Source of the DNA: Candidatus Alistipes intestinigallinarum
GTDB lineage: Bacteria; Bacteroidota; Bacteroidia; Bacteroidales; Rikenellaceae
DNA length: 62,301 nt
Direction: 5' to 3'
Assembly: GCA_019115745.1 (NCBI GenBank)
Contig: DXDA01000026.1
Location: 1-62,301 of the forward strand
Part shown: in pieces, positions 33,082 to 42,587 of the stretch
Layout: every line of letters starts with the position of its first letter
How positions within the stretch are numbered: the first letter of the stretch is position 1
Made by a program: the position numbers and the translations under genes
Notes under the pieces: generated by a model
The model's input: the letters and a program-made list of their open reading frames with translations, nothing else
The model's database searches: none
What the model was told of the DNA's origin: nothing

Positions 33082-33170
33082 GCGAAAAAAAACGGAGTTT
33101 TTCCGCTTCGGCGGGCGGATCGGTAACAATGGTACGGAAAACCGGAATCCGGGTAGTGCCTGCGCGCTGA

Positions 33171-33209
33171 AAAAGCAAATCCCGACCTCCGGTTCGGGAG
33201 ATCGGGATT
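33171..33209 (-). terminator. Terminator of the mannosidase operon
   Basis: Hairpin aatcccga (33178-33185) / tcgggatt (33202-33209), extended by ctcc/ggag; on the minus strand it is followed by TGCTTTTTC. It lies about 20 bp after the last GH92 stop. Confidence 0.75.
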
Positions 33210-33230
33210 GCCGATTTCGCAAGCGGACCG

Positions 33231-35501
33231 CTATTTCGCGGCCGGCTCTGCCTGCATGTCGAATCGTACCGTGGCGCCGTCCTTCAGCTCCGAATAGCGG
33301 AGGAAGGGTTCGGCGAAGGCCTTGCCGTCGACCGACATCTTTCCGATGTAGCGGTTCGCGGGGCTGTTCTGCGGGGCCTCGATCACGACTTTCTGGCCGT
33401 TTTCGAGGTGGATCGTCGCGCGGCGGAACAGCGGGGCGCCGACGGCGTACTCATCGGCTCCCGGGCAGACGGGATAGAACCCCAGGGCCGAGAAGACGTA
33501 CCAGGCCGAGGTCTGTCCGTTGTCCTCGTCGCCGCAGTACCCGTCGGGCTGCGCCTTGTAGAGCCGGTTCATTACCTCACGCACCCAGTACTGCGCCTTG
33601 GCGGGCTCACCGGCATAGTCGTAGAGGTAGATCATGTGCTGCGCCGGCTGGTTGCCGTGGGCGTAGTTGCCCATGTTGGCCACCTGCATCTCCGTAATTT
33701 CGTGGATGCGCTGTCCGTAGTAGCTGTCGTCGTAGATGGGCGGCACGACAAAGACCGAATCGAGCATCTTCGAGAATTCGGCTTTGCCGCCCATCAGCTC
33801 GGCCAGCCCCTCGACATCGTGGAACACCGACCACGTATAGTGCCAGGCGTTGCCCTCGGTGTAGGCGTCACCCCACTTGTAGGCGCTGAACGGAGCCTGG
33901 AAGTCGCCCTCCTTGTTGCGGCCGCGCATGAGCTTCGTCTCGGCATCGAAGACGTTGCGGTAGTTCTGCGAAGCCTTTTCGAGCATCGCGGCATCCTCCG
34001 TGCGGCCCAGCTTCGCGGCGACCTGGGCGATGCACCAGTCGTCGTAGGCGTACTCCAGCGTGCGGGCGACGTTCTCGTTGATTCCGACGTTGTAGGGCAC
34101 GTATCCGAGCGTATTGTAGTATTCGTGTCCGAGGCGTCCGGTCGACGATACCGTCGGGTGGACCTTCGTGCGGCCGCTCAGCATCGCCTCGTAGAGCACG
34201 TCGACATCCTCTGCGGGCGTGATGCCCTTCAGAATGGCATCCGAGACCACCGACGCCGAGTTGTTGCCCACCATGCAGCCGCGGTGTCCGGGCGAGGCCC
34301 ACTCGGGCAGGAAGCCGCTCTCGCGGTAGGTGTTGGCCAGTCCGGCCTGGATCTCGGCGTTGACCGACGGGTAGACCAGGTTCAGCAGCGGGAACAGACA
34401 GCGGAACGTATCCCAGAAGCCCGTGTCGGTGTACATGTACCCGGGCAGCACCTCGCCGTTGTAGGGACTGTAATGGATCGGATTCCCCGCGGCGTCGATC
34501 TCGTAGAACTTGCGCGGGAAGAGCGTCGAACGGTAGAGGCACGAGTAGAAGGTGCGCAGTTGGTCGAGGCTGCCGCCTGCGACCTCGATGCGTCCCAGCA
34601 CCTCGTCCCAACGGGCCTGGGCCTTCTGCTTGACGGTCTCGAAGTCATCCGCTCCGAGTTCCGTTTCGAGGTTGCGCACGGCCTGCTCCGCGGAGATGAA
34701 CGACGAGGCGATGCGGGCCGTCACCTGCTCGCCGCGCCGGGTCGTGAAGTGCACCTTCGCTACGGCGTGGTCGCCCTCCGCCGACTTCCCGCCCTCGGGC
34801 TTGAGCCGTTGGCTCCCGGCCTTGTAGGACGAGGGTTTGTCCGTCAGCTCGACAGCCGAGAAGGGCTTGTCGAAACGGATGACGAACCAGTTGCGGAAGT
34901 TTTCGGGCACGCCGCCGCTGTTGCGCGTCGTGTAACCGGCCACGGTGCGGTTGTCGACCACCTCCACGCGCGACCCGCGGTCGAAGGCGTCGATCACCAC
35001 GCCCGACTCCCCGGACTCGGGGAACGTGAAGCGCATCATGGCGGCCCGCTCCGTCGGCGTCACCTCGGCCACGATGTCGTGGTCGGCCAGGTAGACCGAA
35101 TAGTAATAGGGTTTCGCCACTTCGGCCTGGTGCGAGAACCAGCTCTGGCGCGACTCCTCGTCGAGTTTGTCGTTTCCGCGCACGGGCATCAGCGCGAATT
35201 GTCCGTAGTCGTTGATCCACGGCGAGGGCTGGTGGGTCTGTTTCAGGCCGCGGAGGGTGTGGGTATTGTAGGTGTAGGCCCAACCGTCACCCATCTTGCC
35301 CGTCTGCGGCGTCCAGAAGTTCATGCCCCACGGCAGCGCTACGGCCGGGTAGGTGTTGCCCGTCGAGAGGGCGAATTCCGACTGCGTGCCCATCAGCGTC
35401 GTCACGTACTCCGTCGGACACACGTCCGTTGCACGCTCCTGCGGCGCTTCGCAACATGCCGCTGCGCCCAGTGCGCAGGCGAGGATCCAAAATCTTTTCA
35501 T
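33231..35501 (-). CDS. GH92-family protein with Gln at the catalytic-acid position
   Basis: A 756-aa exported lipoprotein (Cys16/17, AAACCEAP) of family GH92, calcium-dependent exo-alpha-mannosidases. The fold is complete: N-terminal beta domain (VTTLMGTQSEFALSTGNTYP) and C-terminal (alpha/alpha)6 domain. Where other GH92 enzymes have HGNEP with the proton-donor Glu, this protein has HGNQPAQH, with Gln618. The base region is kept as GDEDNGQTSAWYVF. A Gln here is reported for GH92 enzymes that hydrolyse mannose-1-phosphate linkages, where no proton donor is needed, so a phosphomannan-uncapping activity is a specific inference. It starts 12 bp after the GH92-GH125 stop and ends the operon. Confidence 0.9.
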   Translation of the reverse strand: MKRFWILACALGAAACCEAPQERATDVCPTEYVTTLMGTQSEFALSTGNTYPAVALPWGMNFWTPQTGKMGDGWAYTYNTHTLRGLKQTHQPSPWINDYGQFALMPVRGNDKLDEESRQSWFSHQAEVAKPYYYSVYLADHDIVAEVTPTERAAMMRFTFPESGESGVVIDAFDRGSRVEVVDNRTVAGYTTRNSGGVPENFRNWFVIRFDKPFSAVELTDKPSSYKAGSQRLKPEGGKSAEGDHAVAKVHFTTRRGEQVTARIASSFISAEQAVRNLETELGADDFETVKQKAQARWDEVLGRIEVAGGSLDQLRTFYSCLYRSTLFPRKFYEIDAAGNPIHYSPYNGEVLPGYMYTDTGFWDTFRCLFPLLNLVYPSVNAEIQAGLANTYRESGFLPEWASPGHRGCMVGNNSASVVSDAILKGITPAEDVDVLYEAMLSGRTKVHPTVSSTGRLGHEYYNTLGYVPYNVGINENVARTLEYAYDDWCIAQVAAKLGRTEDAAMLEKASQNYRNVFDAETKLMRGRNKEGDFQAPFSAYKWGDAYTEGNAWHYTWSVFHDVEGLAELMGGKAEFSKMLDSVFVVPPIYDDSYYGQRIHEITEMQVANMGNYAHGNQPAQHMIYLYDYAGEPAKAQYWVREVMNRLYKAQPDGYCGDEDNGQTSAWYVFSALGFYPVCPGADEYAVGAPLFRRATIHLENGQKVVIEAPQNSPANRYIGKMSVDGKAFAEPFLRYSELKDGATVRFDMQAEPAAK

Positions 35502-35513
35502 TCGGTTCGGTTA

Positions 35514-38500
35514 TCAGTTTATGGAGTTCAACAAATCGATTTTTCCGTCGTTCACCAGTTTGAGAATCAGCTCGCCGAAGAGCGTATTCTGCCAGGCGAA
35601 CCACGCCCGGGTGAAGTTCGAGGCGTCGTGCCGCGAGAAGGATTCGTGCATGAAGCCCGTGCCGGCGTCGGTGGTGATCAACTGGCAGAGGCAGTCGCGG
35701 ATCTCGGCATCGTCCGTCGAGGTGAAGGCCCGCATCATGATGCTCATCGGCCAGATCATCTCCACGCCGATGTGCGGACCGCCGATCCCCTCCCCGGCTT
35801 CGCCGCGCCAGAAGTAGGGATTGTCCGTGCTCCAGACGAAGCGACGCGTGTTTTCGTAGACGGGGTCCGTGCGCTCGACATCGCCCAGGTAGGGCATCGC
35901 CAGCAGCGACGGTACGTTGGCGTCGTCCATCAACTGCACGCTGCCGAAGCCGTCCACCTCGAAGGCGTAGATCCGTCCGTATTTCGGGTGGTCCACCACG
36001 GCGTACTGTTGCAGGGCGGCGGCCACCTCGTCGGCCAGTGCCGTACATTCGGCGGCCAGCTCCGCCTCGCCGTTCACCGTTGCGAGAATTTCGGCGGCTT
36101 TGCGCAACGACGAAACCGCCATAAAGTTCGACGGGATGAGGAACCCGAAGGTCGTGGCGTCGTCCGAGGGCCGGAATGCCGACGCGATCAGCCCCACGGG
36201 CTTCACGGGATTGCCGCGCCCGACGTGGCAGCGGGTGTCCAACTGGCGGTCCGTCACGCGCAGGAAGATGTAGTCGCCCGGGCCCTCTTTCATCTGCTGC
36301 TCACGCAGCGTGCGGAGGATGGCCCGCATGGCCTCGACCCACGTTGGGTCGAAGACCGACGCATCGCCCGTCGTCTTCCAGTAGTGGTAGGCCAGGCGGA
36401 TCGGATAGCAGTGCGAGTCGATCTCCCACTTGCGTTCGAAGACCCACGGGCTCTGTTCGTTGCCCGGGTAGCCGACATCCTCCCCGGCGCCCGTCGGGCC
36501 GTCGTTGAAGGCGTTGGCGTAGGGATCGATCGTGATCAGCCGCATCTGCTGGCGGATCACCCCGGCGATCATCCGCTGCAGTTTCGGGTCCCGGGTGCAG
36601 AGCTGCACGTAGGGCCAGACCTGCGCTCCCGAATCGCGGAGCCACATGGCCGGGATGTCGCCCGTATAGACATAGGTCGAGGGGTTTCCCTCCTCATCCT
36701 CGCGGTAGTGGACCGTGGTGTCGAGCGTGTTGGGGAAGCAGTTGGCGAACATCCAGCGCAGGCGTTCGTTGGTCAGCAGACCGCACACGCGGGCGATCTC
36801 CTCCTCCACTGCTTCCGACTTAAAAAGCCGATCCTCCGCGGCGGGCCGCTGGTCGGCATAGACCTCCGGCTCGTCGGCGCAGTACCACACCTTCGGCTCG
36901 GCGCCCATCTCGAAGATGAGTTCGCCGCCCTGCATGATGTCGGCATGGGCGATCCAGGGTTTCGTGTAGGGCTCTCCGTTGAGCCAGACGCGCTGGATAT
37001 AGCGGTTTTCGGGGGTGAGGTTTCGCGCTTCGATGGCAAAGGTGTTGTTCGGGACGTCGATCTCCACCCGGTCGAAGAGCGGCACGCCGAACCAGTAGCG
37101 GCCGCCCGCGGGCTCGACTTCGTACAAGCCCAGCGACGACAGCACGTACCAAGCCGACATCTGCCCCACGTCCTCGTTGCCCGAAAGACCGTCGGGTTGG
37201 TCGTGGTAGAGCGTCGTGAGCACCTGGCGGACCTTGTCGGCCGTCTTCCAGGGCTGGCCCAGCATCGTGTAGAGGTAGAGAATATGGTGGCTGGGCTCGT
37301 TGCCGTGGGCGTACTGGCCGATCAGTCCCGAGATGTCGGGCGAGGTCTCGGCACCCTCGACGACGGAGCTCACCGTGAAGAGCGAATCCAACTTTTCGAG
37401 CATCCGGGCCCGGCTTCCGAAGCAGCCTTCGAGCCCCTCGACATCGTGCGGTGCGAGCCACGTGTACTGCCAGGCGTTGCCCTCGCAGTAGTCGTCGGCG
37501 CGGTGCGTCGAGGCAAACGGATTGAACGGCGTGCGCCATCCGCCGCGGCTGTCGCGTCCGCGCATGAAGCCCGTCGTCGGGTCGAAATAGCGACGGTACG
37601 AGTGGCTGCGCTCCGTGAAGTAGCGGGCATCGTCGCTCTTGCCCAGTGCCTCGGCGGCACGGGCGGCGGCACCGTCGGCCAGGGCATACTCCAGGTCGTA
37701 GGCCACGGCCTCGTTGAAGAGGTCGCACGGGATGTAGCCGTGCTTCATGCGCAGGCCGTTGCCGCGGTCGGGGTTCATCGCCGTCTTGCGGATCGCCTCG
37801 AAGGCGCGCTCGCGGTCGAACCCTTCGATCCCCTTCACGATGGCGTCGGCCACCACGGGAATGCCCGGATTACCCACCATGCAGTCCGTTTCATTGCCCC
37901 AGAGGTGCCAGACCGGCAGGCGTCCCTGCTCGTCGGCGATGGCCAGCATCGTGTTGATGATGTCGGGCATCCGCTCCGGGTGGAGGATCGTCATCAGCGG
38001 CATCGCCGTGCGGTAGGTATCCCACAGCGAGAAGGTCGTGTAGGTCGTGTAGCCGGGATTCTGGTGCACCTGGCCGTCGGCCCCGCGGTAGTCGCCGTTG
38101 GCGTCGCAGAACTCCGACGGGGCGACCATCGTGTGATACAGCGCCGTGTAGAAGATCCGGCGTGCCGCCTCGTCCGGGGTCGTGATGCGCACTTTCGAGA
38201 GCTCCTTGTCCCAGGCTGCTGTTGCGGCTTCGGCCACGGCTTCGAAGTCCCAGCCCGGGAGTTCGGCCGCGAGGTTGGCCTTGGCACCCTCGATGCTCAC
38301 GGGCGACAGGGCTACCTTCAGCATGACCTGTTCGCCGTCGGTCGTCGTGAACGAGGCGCGTCCGTAGTGCTCGCCGACCGTCTTGAACGACGCGACGGGT
38401 TTCGAGAACTCGGCCACGAAGTAGACTTTCTGATCCTTGGCCCAGCCCGTCGAGTAGCGCCAGCCGGAGATCGTACGCTCGTCGATCTGTTCGAGGTGCG

Positions 38501-39059
38501 TCTCGGTGGCCTTGTCCCAGCAACCGCCGTTTTCGAGGTCGAAGACCACGGCGGCCTCCTGCGAGGCAGGGAACGTATAACGGTGCAGACCGACGCGCGA
38601 CGTGGCGGTCATCTCGGCCGTCACGCCGTAGCGCACGAGCGGCACCGCGTAGTAGCCGGGCCGCACGACCTCCTTCGAACGGTCGGCATAGGACCAGAGA
38701 CCCGATGCCGGGTCCTCCTCCGTGCCGCGGGCACAGGTCACCTCGCCCACGACGGGCATGACCGTGACGTCGAACAGGTCACCGATGCCCGTACCCGAGA
38801 GGTGCGTGTGCGAGAATCCGATCACCGTGGAGTCCGAGACGTGGTAGCCCGAGGTCCAGTCCCACGCCTGGGGAATGCTCGTCGGACCCACCTGCACGAG
38901 TCCGAACGGAACGTTTGCCCCGACGAAGACGTGTCCGTGTCCGCCGGTACCGATTTTGGGGTCGACCCAGCGGGTCAGACTCTCCGTTTGCTGCGGCTGC
39001 GAGCAGGAGGCCAGGGCCGCCAGCAGCGCCGCAGCGCTCAAGATGCGTTGAATTTTCAT
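35514..39059 (-). CDS. GH92-GH125 fusion alpha-mannosidase
   Basis: A 1181-aa exported lipoprotein (signal to about Cys19, LASCSQP) joining two mannosidase families. Residues about 25-740 are a full GH92 domain, with the catalytic acid Glu588 in HGNEPSHH and SGNEDVGQMSAWYVLSSLG; GH92 enzymes remove alpha-1,2, -1,3 or -1,4 mannose by inversion. Residues about 742-1181 are a GH125 domain (exo-alpha-1,6-mannosidase), shown by TGDIPAMWLRDSGAQVWPY, AFNDGPTGAGEDVGYPGNEQ and GEAGEGIGGPHIGVE. The reading frame is continuous through the junction. One chain could therefore strip both branches and the alpha-1,6 arm of a mannan or high-mannose glycan. The start overlaps the upstream GH92 stop by 4 nt (ATGA). 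Confidence 0.93.
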   Translation of the reverse strand: MKIQRILSAAALLAALASCSQPQQTESLTRWVDPKIGTGGHGHVFVGANVPFGLVQVGPTSIPQAWDWTSGYHVSDSTVIGFSHTHLSGTGIGDLFDVTVMPVVGEVTCARGTEEDPASGLWSYADRSKEVVRPGYYAVPLVRYGVTAEMTATSRVGLHRYTFPASQEAAVVFDLENGGCWDKATETHLEQIDERTISGWRYSTGWAKDQKVYFVAEFSKPVASFKTVGEHYGRASFTTTDGEQVMLKVALSPVSIEGAKANLAAELPGWDFEAVAEAATAAWDKELSKVRITTPDEAARRIFYTALYHTMVAPSEFCDANGDYRGADGQVHQNPGYTTYTTFSLWDTYRTAMPLMTILHPERMPDIINTMLAIADEQGRLPVWHLWGNETDCMVGNPGIPVVADAIVKGIEGFDRERAFEAIRKTAMNPDRGNGLRMKHGYIPCDLFNEAVAYDLEYALADGAAARAAEALGKSDDARYFTERSHSYRRYFDPTTGFMRGRDSRGGWRTPFNPFASTHRADDYCEGNAWQYTWLAPHDVEGLEGCFGSRARMLEKLDSLFTVSSVVEGAETSPDISGLIGQYAHGNEPSHHILYLYTMLGQPWKTADKVRQVLTTLYHDQPDGLSGNEDVGQMSAWYVLSSLGLYEVEPAGGRYWFGVPLFDRVEIDVPNNTFAIEARNLTPENRYIQRVWLNGEPYTKPWIAHADIMQGGELIFEMGAEPKVWYCADEPEVYADQRPAAEDRLFKSEAVEEEIARVCGLLTNERLRWMFANCFPNTLDTTVHYREDEEGNPSTYVYTGDIPAMWLRDSGAQVWPYVQLCTRDPKLQRMIAGVIRQQMRLITIDPYANAFNDGPTGAGEDVGYPGNEQSPWVFERKWEIDSHCYPIRLAYHYWKTTGDASVFDPTWVEAMRAILRTLREQQMKEGPGDYIFLRVTDRQLDTRCHVGRGNPVKPVGLIASAFRPSDDATTFGFLIPSNFMAVSSLRKAAEILATVNGEAELAAECTALADEVAAALQQYAVVDHPKYGRIYAFEVDGFGSVQLMDDANVPSLLAMPYLGDVERTDPVYENTRRFVWSTDNPYFWRGEAGEGIGGPHIGVEMIWPMSIMMRAFTSTDDAEIRDCLCQLITTDAGTGFMHESFSRHDASNFTRAWFAWQNTLFGELILKLVNDGKIDLLNSIN

Positions 39060-41314
39060 TTATGATCCGGGTTTTGAAGTTCAAAGGAGAGTTTGCCGCC
39101 GCGCAGCAGGGCGTCGTGGCCGATGCGGTAGGTCGAGAGGGACTTGCCGCCGAGCGTCATGCGGCGGATGTATCCCTCGCCCTGCTTCTCGATCGTGAGC
39201 ACACCCTGCGGTGTGTCGATCTCCGCGCGGTCGAACGTCGGGGCGGTCAGCGTGTAGGCCGGCTCGCCCGGGCAGTCGGGATAGAAGCCCAGCATCGTGA
39301 AGACCGCCCAGGCCGACATCGTGCCCGTGTCGTCGTTGCCCGGGATGCCGTCGGGCTTGACGGTGAAGTATTTGTCGAGCAGGCGCCGCGTCTCGCGCTG
39401 CGTGCGCCAAGCCTCGCCGGGGAAGCGGCTGAACAGGTACGCATAGGCGATGTCGGGTTCGTTCGCCGGGTCGTAGAGCCCCTCGTCGAAGACCATCTGC
39501 AACTTCTCGACGAAACGCTTGCGGCCGCCCATTAACTTCACGAGCCCCTCGACATCGTGCGGCACGTAGAAGGTGTAGTTCCAGGCCGAACCCTCGTGGA
39601 ATCCGGGTGCTGCCGAGAAGTTCTCGCCGGCCCGCGGGTCGAAGGGCGTGAGGAACGAACCGTCCTTGTTGATCGGGCGCAGCGTGCCGAATTTCGGGCA
39701 GTAATAGTGCCTGTATCCGAGCGAACGCTCGCGGAACAGGCGCGCATCGTCCCGCTTTCCGAGCGCATCGGCCAGGCGTGCCAGCGCGGCGTCGGCCACG
39801 TAGTATTCCAGCGCGTGCGACACGGAGACGTCACCGGCCAGATCCTGCGCATAGAATCCCAGCGGGATGTATCCCCGCTCGATGTAGGGGTCGATGTCGG
39901 GCCGCAGGACATTCTGTGCGCCGGGCGTGGTGGCCGACTTGCGGAAAGCCGCATAGGCCGCCTCGATGTCGAAGTCGCGCAACCCCTTCATCCACGTGTC
40001 GACGATCACCGGAATGGCCGGGTCGCCCTCCATCGTGAAGGTCTCGCGGCCGTACAATTCCCAGCGGGGCATCCAGCCCCACTCGCGCGAGATGTCGATC
40101 ATCGAGCGCACCATCTCCACCTGCCGCTCGGGATAGACCAGCGTCAGCAGTTGGTGGACGTTGCGGTAGGTGTCCCACAGCGAGAAGACCGTGTAGCGCT
40201 CGCCCTCTGTCACGCCCACTTCGCCCGAACGCTCCATCAGCGGGTATTCGCCGTTGACGTCGCTCACGAGGTTCGGATGGATCAGCGCGTGGTAGAGCGC
40301 CGTGTAGAAGACCTTGCGCTGCTCCTCCGTGCCGCCCTCGACGCGGATGCGGCCCAGGTCGGCGTTCCAGCGTGCCCGGGCCTCCGTGCGGATCGAGTCG
40401 AAGGTCGCGTCGGCCGCCTGTTCGGCATCGAGGTTCCGGCGGGCGTTCTCCATCGAGACGTACGAGATACCCATCCGCACCTCGATCTGCTCGCCTTTGG
40501 CGAGGTTGTCGTAGGTGAACCAGTAGCCGATGTCGTCGCCGGCCAGTTCACGGCCGTATTCCGTGTAGATCTTGTACCGTCCGTTGTCGGGGGTCCACTC
40601 GGCTTCGACGCCCGTCATCGGACGCTGTTTTTTCCAGTAGCCCGCGGCTCGCGGCGCCTTCGAGACCCGCAGCACGAAGTAGACAGGGAAGACCTTCTGC
40701 GGGTTGTAGCAGAAGGTCCCGAGGAGTTTCATGCCCTCGATCTCCGTCGCGCTCACGCGCCGCACCATCGCCCCCGATTCGTTCGTCAGCCCCTCGCCCA
40801 GATTCAGCAGCAGGTTGCCCTTGCCGCCCGGGAAGGTGTAACGCTCCACCGACGTGCGGGCCGTGGCCGTGGCTTCGGCCCGGATGCCGTACTTCGAGAG
40901 CGTCACGGCGTAGTAGCCCGGCGAGGCCTCCTCGTTGCTGTAGGCCGAGCCGTATTCGCGGTAGTCGGGTTTCAGTTCGCCTGTTGTGGCCATCGTCAGT
41001 AGCGACCCCATGTCGGGGCACCCCACGCCGCTCAGCGCTCCGTGGGCGAAGCCCGTAAAGAACTTGTTGTGGAACTCGTAGGGCGTCGACCACCAGCGGG
41101 CGTCCTTGTCGTAGACGTTTTCGTCGGAGCCCATGACGTTGAACGGCACCACGGCCATCATGCCGTTCGGAAGGACGGCTCCGGGGTTTGTCGTCCCGAA
41201 GTTCGTGGTTCCGATGAAGGGATCGACCCAGACCGCGGGTTCGGAGGCGCTCAGCGAACCCCCGAAAACGGCTGCGGCGAGCGCAGCCAGGGTGAGCGTT
41301 CGTCGCAGCAGCAT
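39056..41314 (-). CDS. GH92-family alpha-mannosidase
   Basis: A 752-aa exported GH92 enzyme. The signal peptide (LLRRTLTLAALAAAVFGGSLSA) requires the start at 41314; the upstream in-frame ATG at 41395 lies inside the GH130 gene. Typical motifs: VDPFIGTTNFGTTNPGAVLPNG at the N terminus, RYTVFSLWDTYRNVH, the acid region NEPDIAYAYLF and the base region GNDDTGTMSAWAVFTMLG. The NEPDIAY variant differs from the HGNEPSHH of the fusion protein next to it, suggesting a different linkage preference. Start and GH130 stop overlap by one base (TGATG); the stop overlaps the fusion gene by 4 nt. No lipobox is evident, so it is probably periplasmic. Confidence 0.93.
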   Translation of the reverse strand: MLLRRTLTLAALAAAVFGGSLSASEPAVWVDPFIGTTNFGTTNPGAVLPNGMMAVVPFNVMGSDENVYDKDARWWSTPYEFHNKFFTGFAHGALSGVGCPDMGSLLTMATTGELKPDYREYGSAYSNEEASPGYYAVTLSKYGIRAEATATARTSVERYTFPGGKGNLLLNLGEGLTNESGAMVRRVSATEIEGMKLLGTFCYNPQKVFPVYFVLRVSKAPRAAGYWKKQRPMTGVEAEWTPDNGRYKIYTEYGRELAGDDIGYWFTYDNLAKGEQIEVRMGISYVSMENARRNLDAEQAADATFDSIRTEARARWNADLGRIRVEGGTEEQRKVFYTALYHALIHPNLVSDVNGEYPLMERSGEVGVTEGERYTVFSLWDTYRNVHQLLTLVYPERQVEMVRSMIDISREWGWMPRWELYGRETFTMEGDPAIPVIVDTWMKGLRDFDIEAAYAAFRKSATTPGAQNVLRPDIDPYIERGYIPLGFYAQDLAGDVSVSHALEYYVADAALARLADALGKRDDARLFRERSLGYRHYYCPKFGTLRPINKDGSFLTPFDPRAGENFSAAPGFHEGSAWNYTFYVPHDVEGLVKLMGGRKRFVEKLQMVFDEGLYDPANEPDIAYAYLFSRFPGEAWRTQRETRRLLDKYFTVKPDGIPGNDDTGTMSAWAVFTMLGFYPDCPGEPAYTLTAPTFDRAEIDTPQGVLTIEKQGEGYIRRMTLGGKSLSTYRIGHDALLRGGKLSFELQNPDHK

Positions 41315-42321
41315 CAGAGGATCGAGTTTTTCTTCGTGAATTCGATGATCTCGGGAATGTATCCGAAGGCGAGTCCGGTGACCGTATCGGCGCATCCGTA
41401 GTAGACGGCGACACGTCCGGTCGCGGGATCATGGAGCGCCGCGCAGGGGAACGTGACGTTCGGGACGTCGCCCATGCACTCGTACTGTTCGCGCGGCGAG
41501 ATCAGATACGGGCCGCTGCGGGCCAGAACCTTCCAGGGCTCGTCGAGGTCGAGCAACGCCGACCCGAAAGCGTAGACGTAGCCGTTGCACGAACGCAGCA
41601 CGCCGTGGTAAAACAACAGCCACCCCTCCGACGTCTCGATCGGTACGGGCCCTGCGCCGATCTTCATGCACTGCCAGGCCGACTGTTCGAATGCCGCGGG
41701 CGACATCACGTGGCGGTGACGGCCCCAGAAGCAGAGATCCGGGCTCTCCGAATAGAAGATGTCCCCGAAGGGCGTATGTCCCGTGTCGCTCGGGCGCGAG
41801 AGCATGGCGTAGCGGCCGTTGATCTTGCGCGGGAACATCACGCCGTTGCGGTTATAGGGCAGGAAGGCGTTTTCGAGCTGGTGGAAGGTCTTGAAGTCGG
41901 TCGTCCAGGCGATGCCGATCGTCGGGCCGTGGTAGCCGTTGCACCACGTCACGTAGTACTTGTCCTCGATCTTGGCCACGCGCGGGTCGTAGCCGTAGAC
42001 CCACTCGCCCACCTCGGGGTCGGCGCCTTCCAGATGGAAGTCCTCCTCCTCGATGTCCCAGTGGAGCCCGTCGACCGAGAAGCCCACGTGGATGCGCATC
42101 CGACGGTTGGTGTCGTCGCAGCGGAAGACCCCGGCGTAGTTGTACTCCCCTTTCTTAAAAGGTACGACCGCCGAGTTGAAGATCGAGTTGGAGGTCGACA
42201 GCGCATGGCGCCCGATGATCGGGTTGGCCGAGTAGCGCCACATCACCTCGTTCGAGCCCGCGGGACGATCCTCCCACGGCATGTCCGGAAGCGCCGGACC
42301 CGCAATTTTCAGCTTATCCAT
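41314..42321 (-). CDS. GH130-family mannoside phosphorylase
   Basis: A 335-aa cytoplasmic GH130 enzyme. Motifs ([20 protein letters not shown] with the catalytic Asp, [39 protein letters not shown]) point to the GH130_2-like group, which phosphorolyses beta-1,4-mannosyl-N-acetylglucosamine (or mannosyl-glucose) to mannose-1-phosphate. That disaccharide is what remains of the N-glycan core after ENGase and alpha-mannosidase action. It is first in the operon and translationally coupled to the GH92 gene. No signal peptide. The exact acceptor sugar cannot be read from the sequence. Confidence 0.92.
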   Translation of the reverse strand: MDKLKIAGPALPDMPWEDRPAGSNEVMWRYSANPIIGRHALSTSNSIFNSAVVPFKKGEYNYAGVFRCDDTNRRMRIHVGFSVDGLHWDIEEEDFHLEGADPEVGEWVYGYDPRVAKIEDKYYVTWCNGYHGPTIGIAWTTDFKTFHQLENAFLPYNRNGVMFPRKINGRYAMLSRPSDTGHTPFGDIFYSESPDLCFWGRHRHVMSPAAFEQSAWQCMKIGAGPVPIETSEGWLLFYHGVLRSCNGYVYAFGSALLDLDEPWKVLARSGPYLISPREQYECMGDVPNVTFPCAALHDPATGRVAVYYGCADTVTGLAFGYIPEIIEFTKKNSIL

Positions 42322-42411
42322 CTATTCAGATTTTGGTTTTCATGTGCATTGCGGCCCGCCGGGTGCCGGACGGGCCCTCCTCCCCGGATTCGGAAGCTCC
42401 GAAAAGTTGCC

Positions 42412-42419
42412 CAAAAGTA
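42412..42419 (-). promoter_or_regulatory. Candidate -7 box of the mannosidase operon
   Basis: TACTTTTG on the minus strand, 91 bp before the GH130 start, in a 266-bp gap that otherwise shows no gene. No -33 element is obvious. Confidence 0.4.
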
Positions 42420-42587
42420 GGCAATTTCTCGAAGATTTACAACGTCCCGGGAGCCGAATTGTGAAATTTTTCACACCCTGCTCCCGGAACGGCTCCCTTT
42501 CGGCTCCCCGGGGTCGGCCGTATCGGTCGAATATCCGGATTTGCTGATGGTTGCCGGAGCGACGAGTCCGGCTTGAATTGCGGCGGG

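Noticed and set aside
33408..39065. A 1885-codon plus-strand open frame antisense to the GH92 and GH92-GH125 genes
   Set aside because: It mirrors two clearly recognisable enzymes on the minus strand; high GC leaves antisense frames open. Its translation is Arg/His/Val-rich with no domain.
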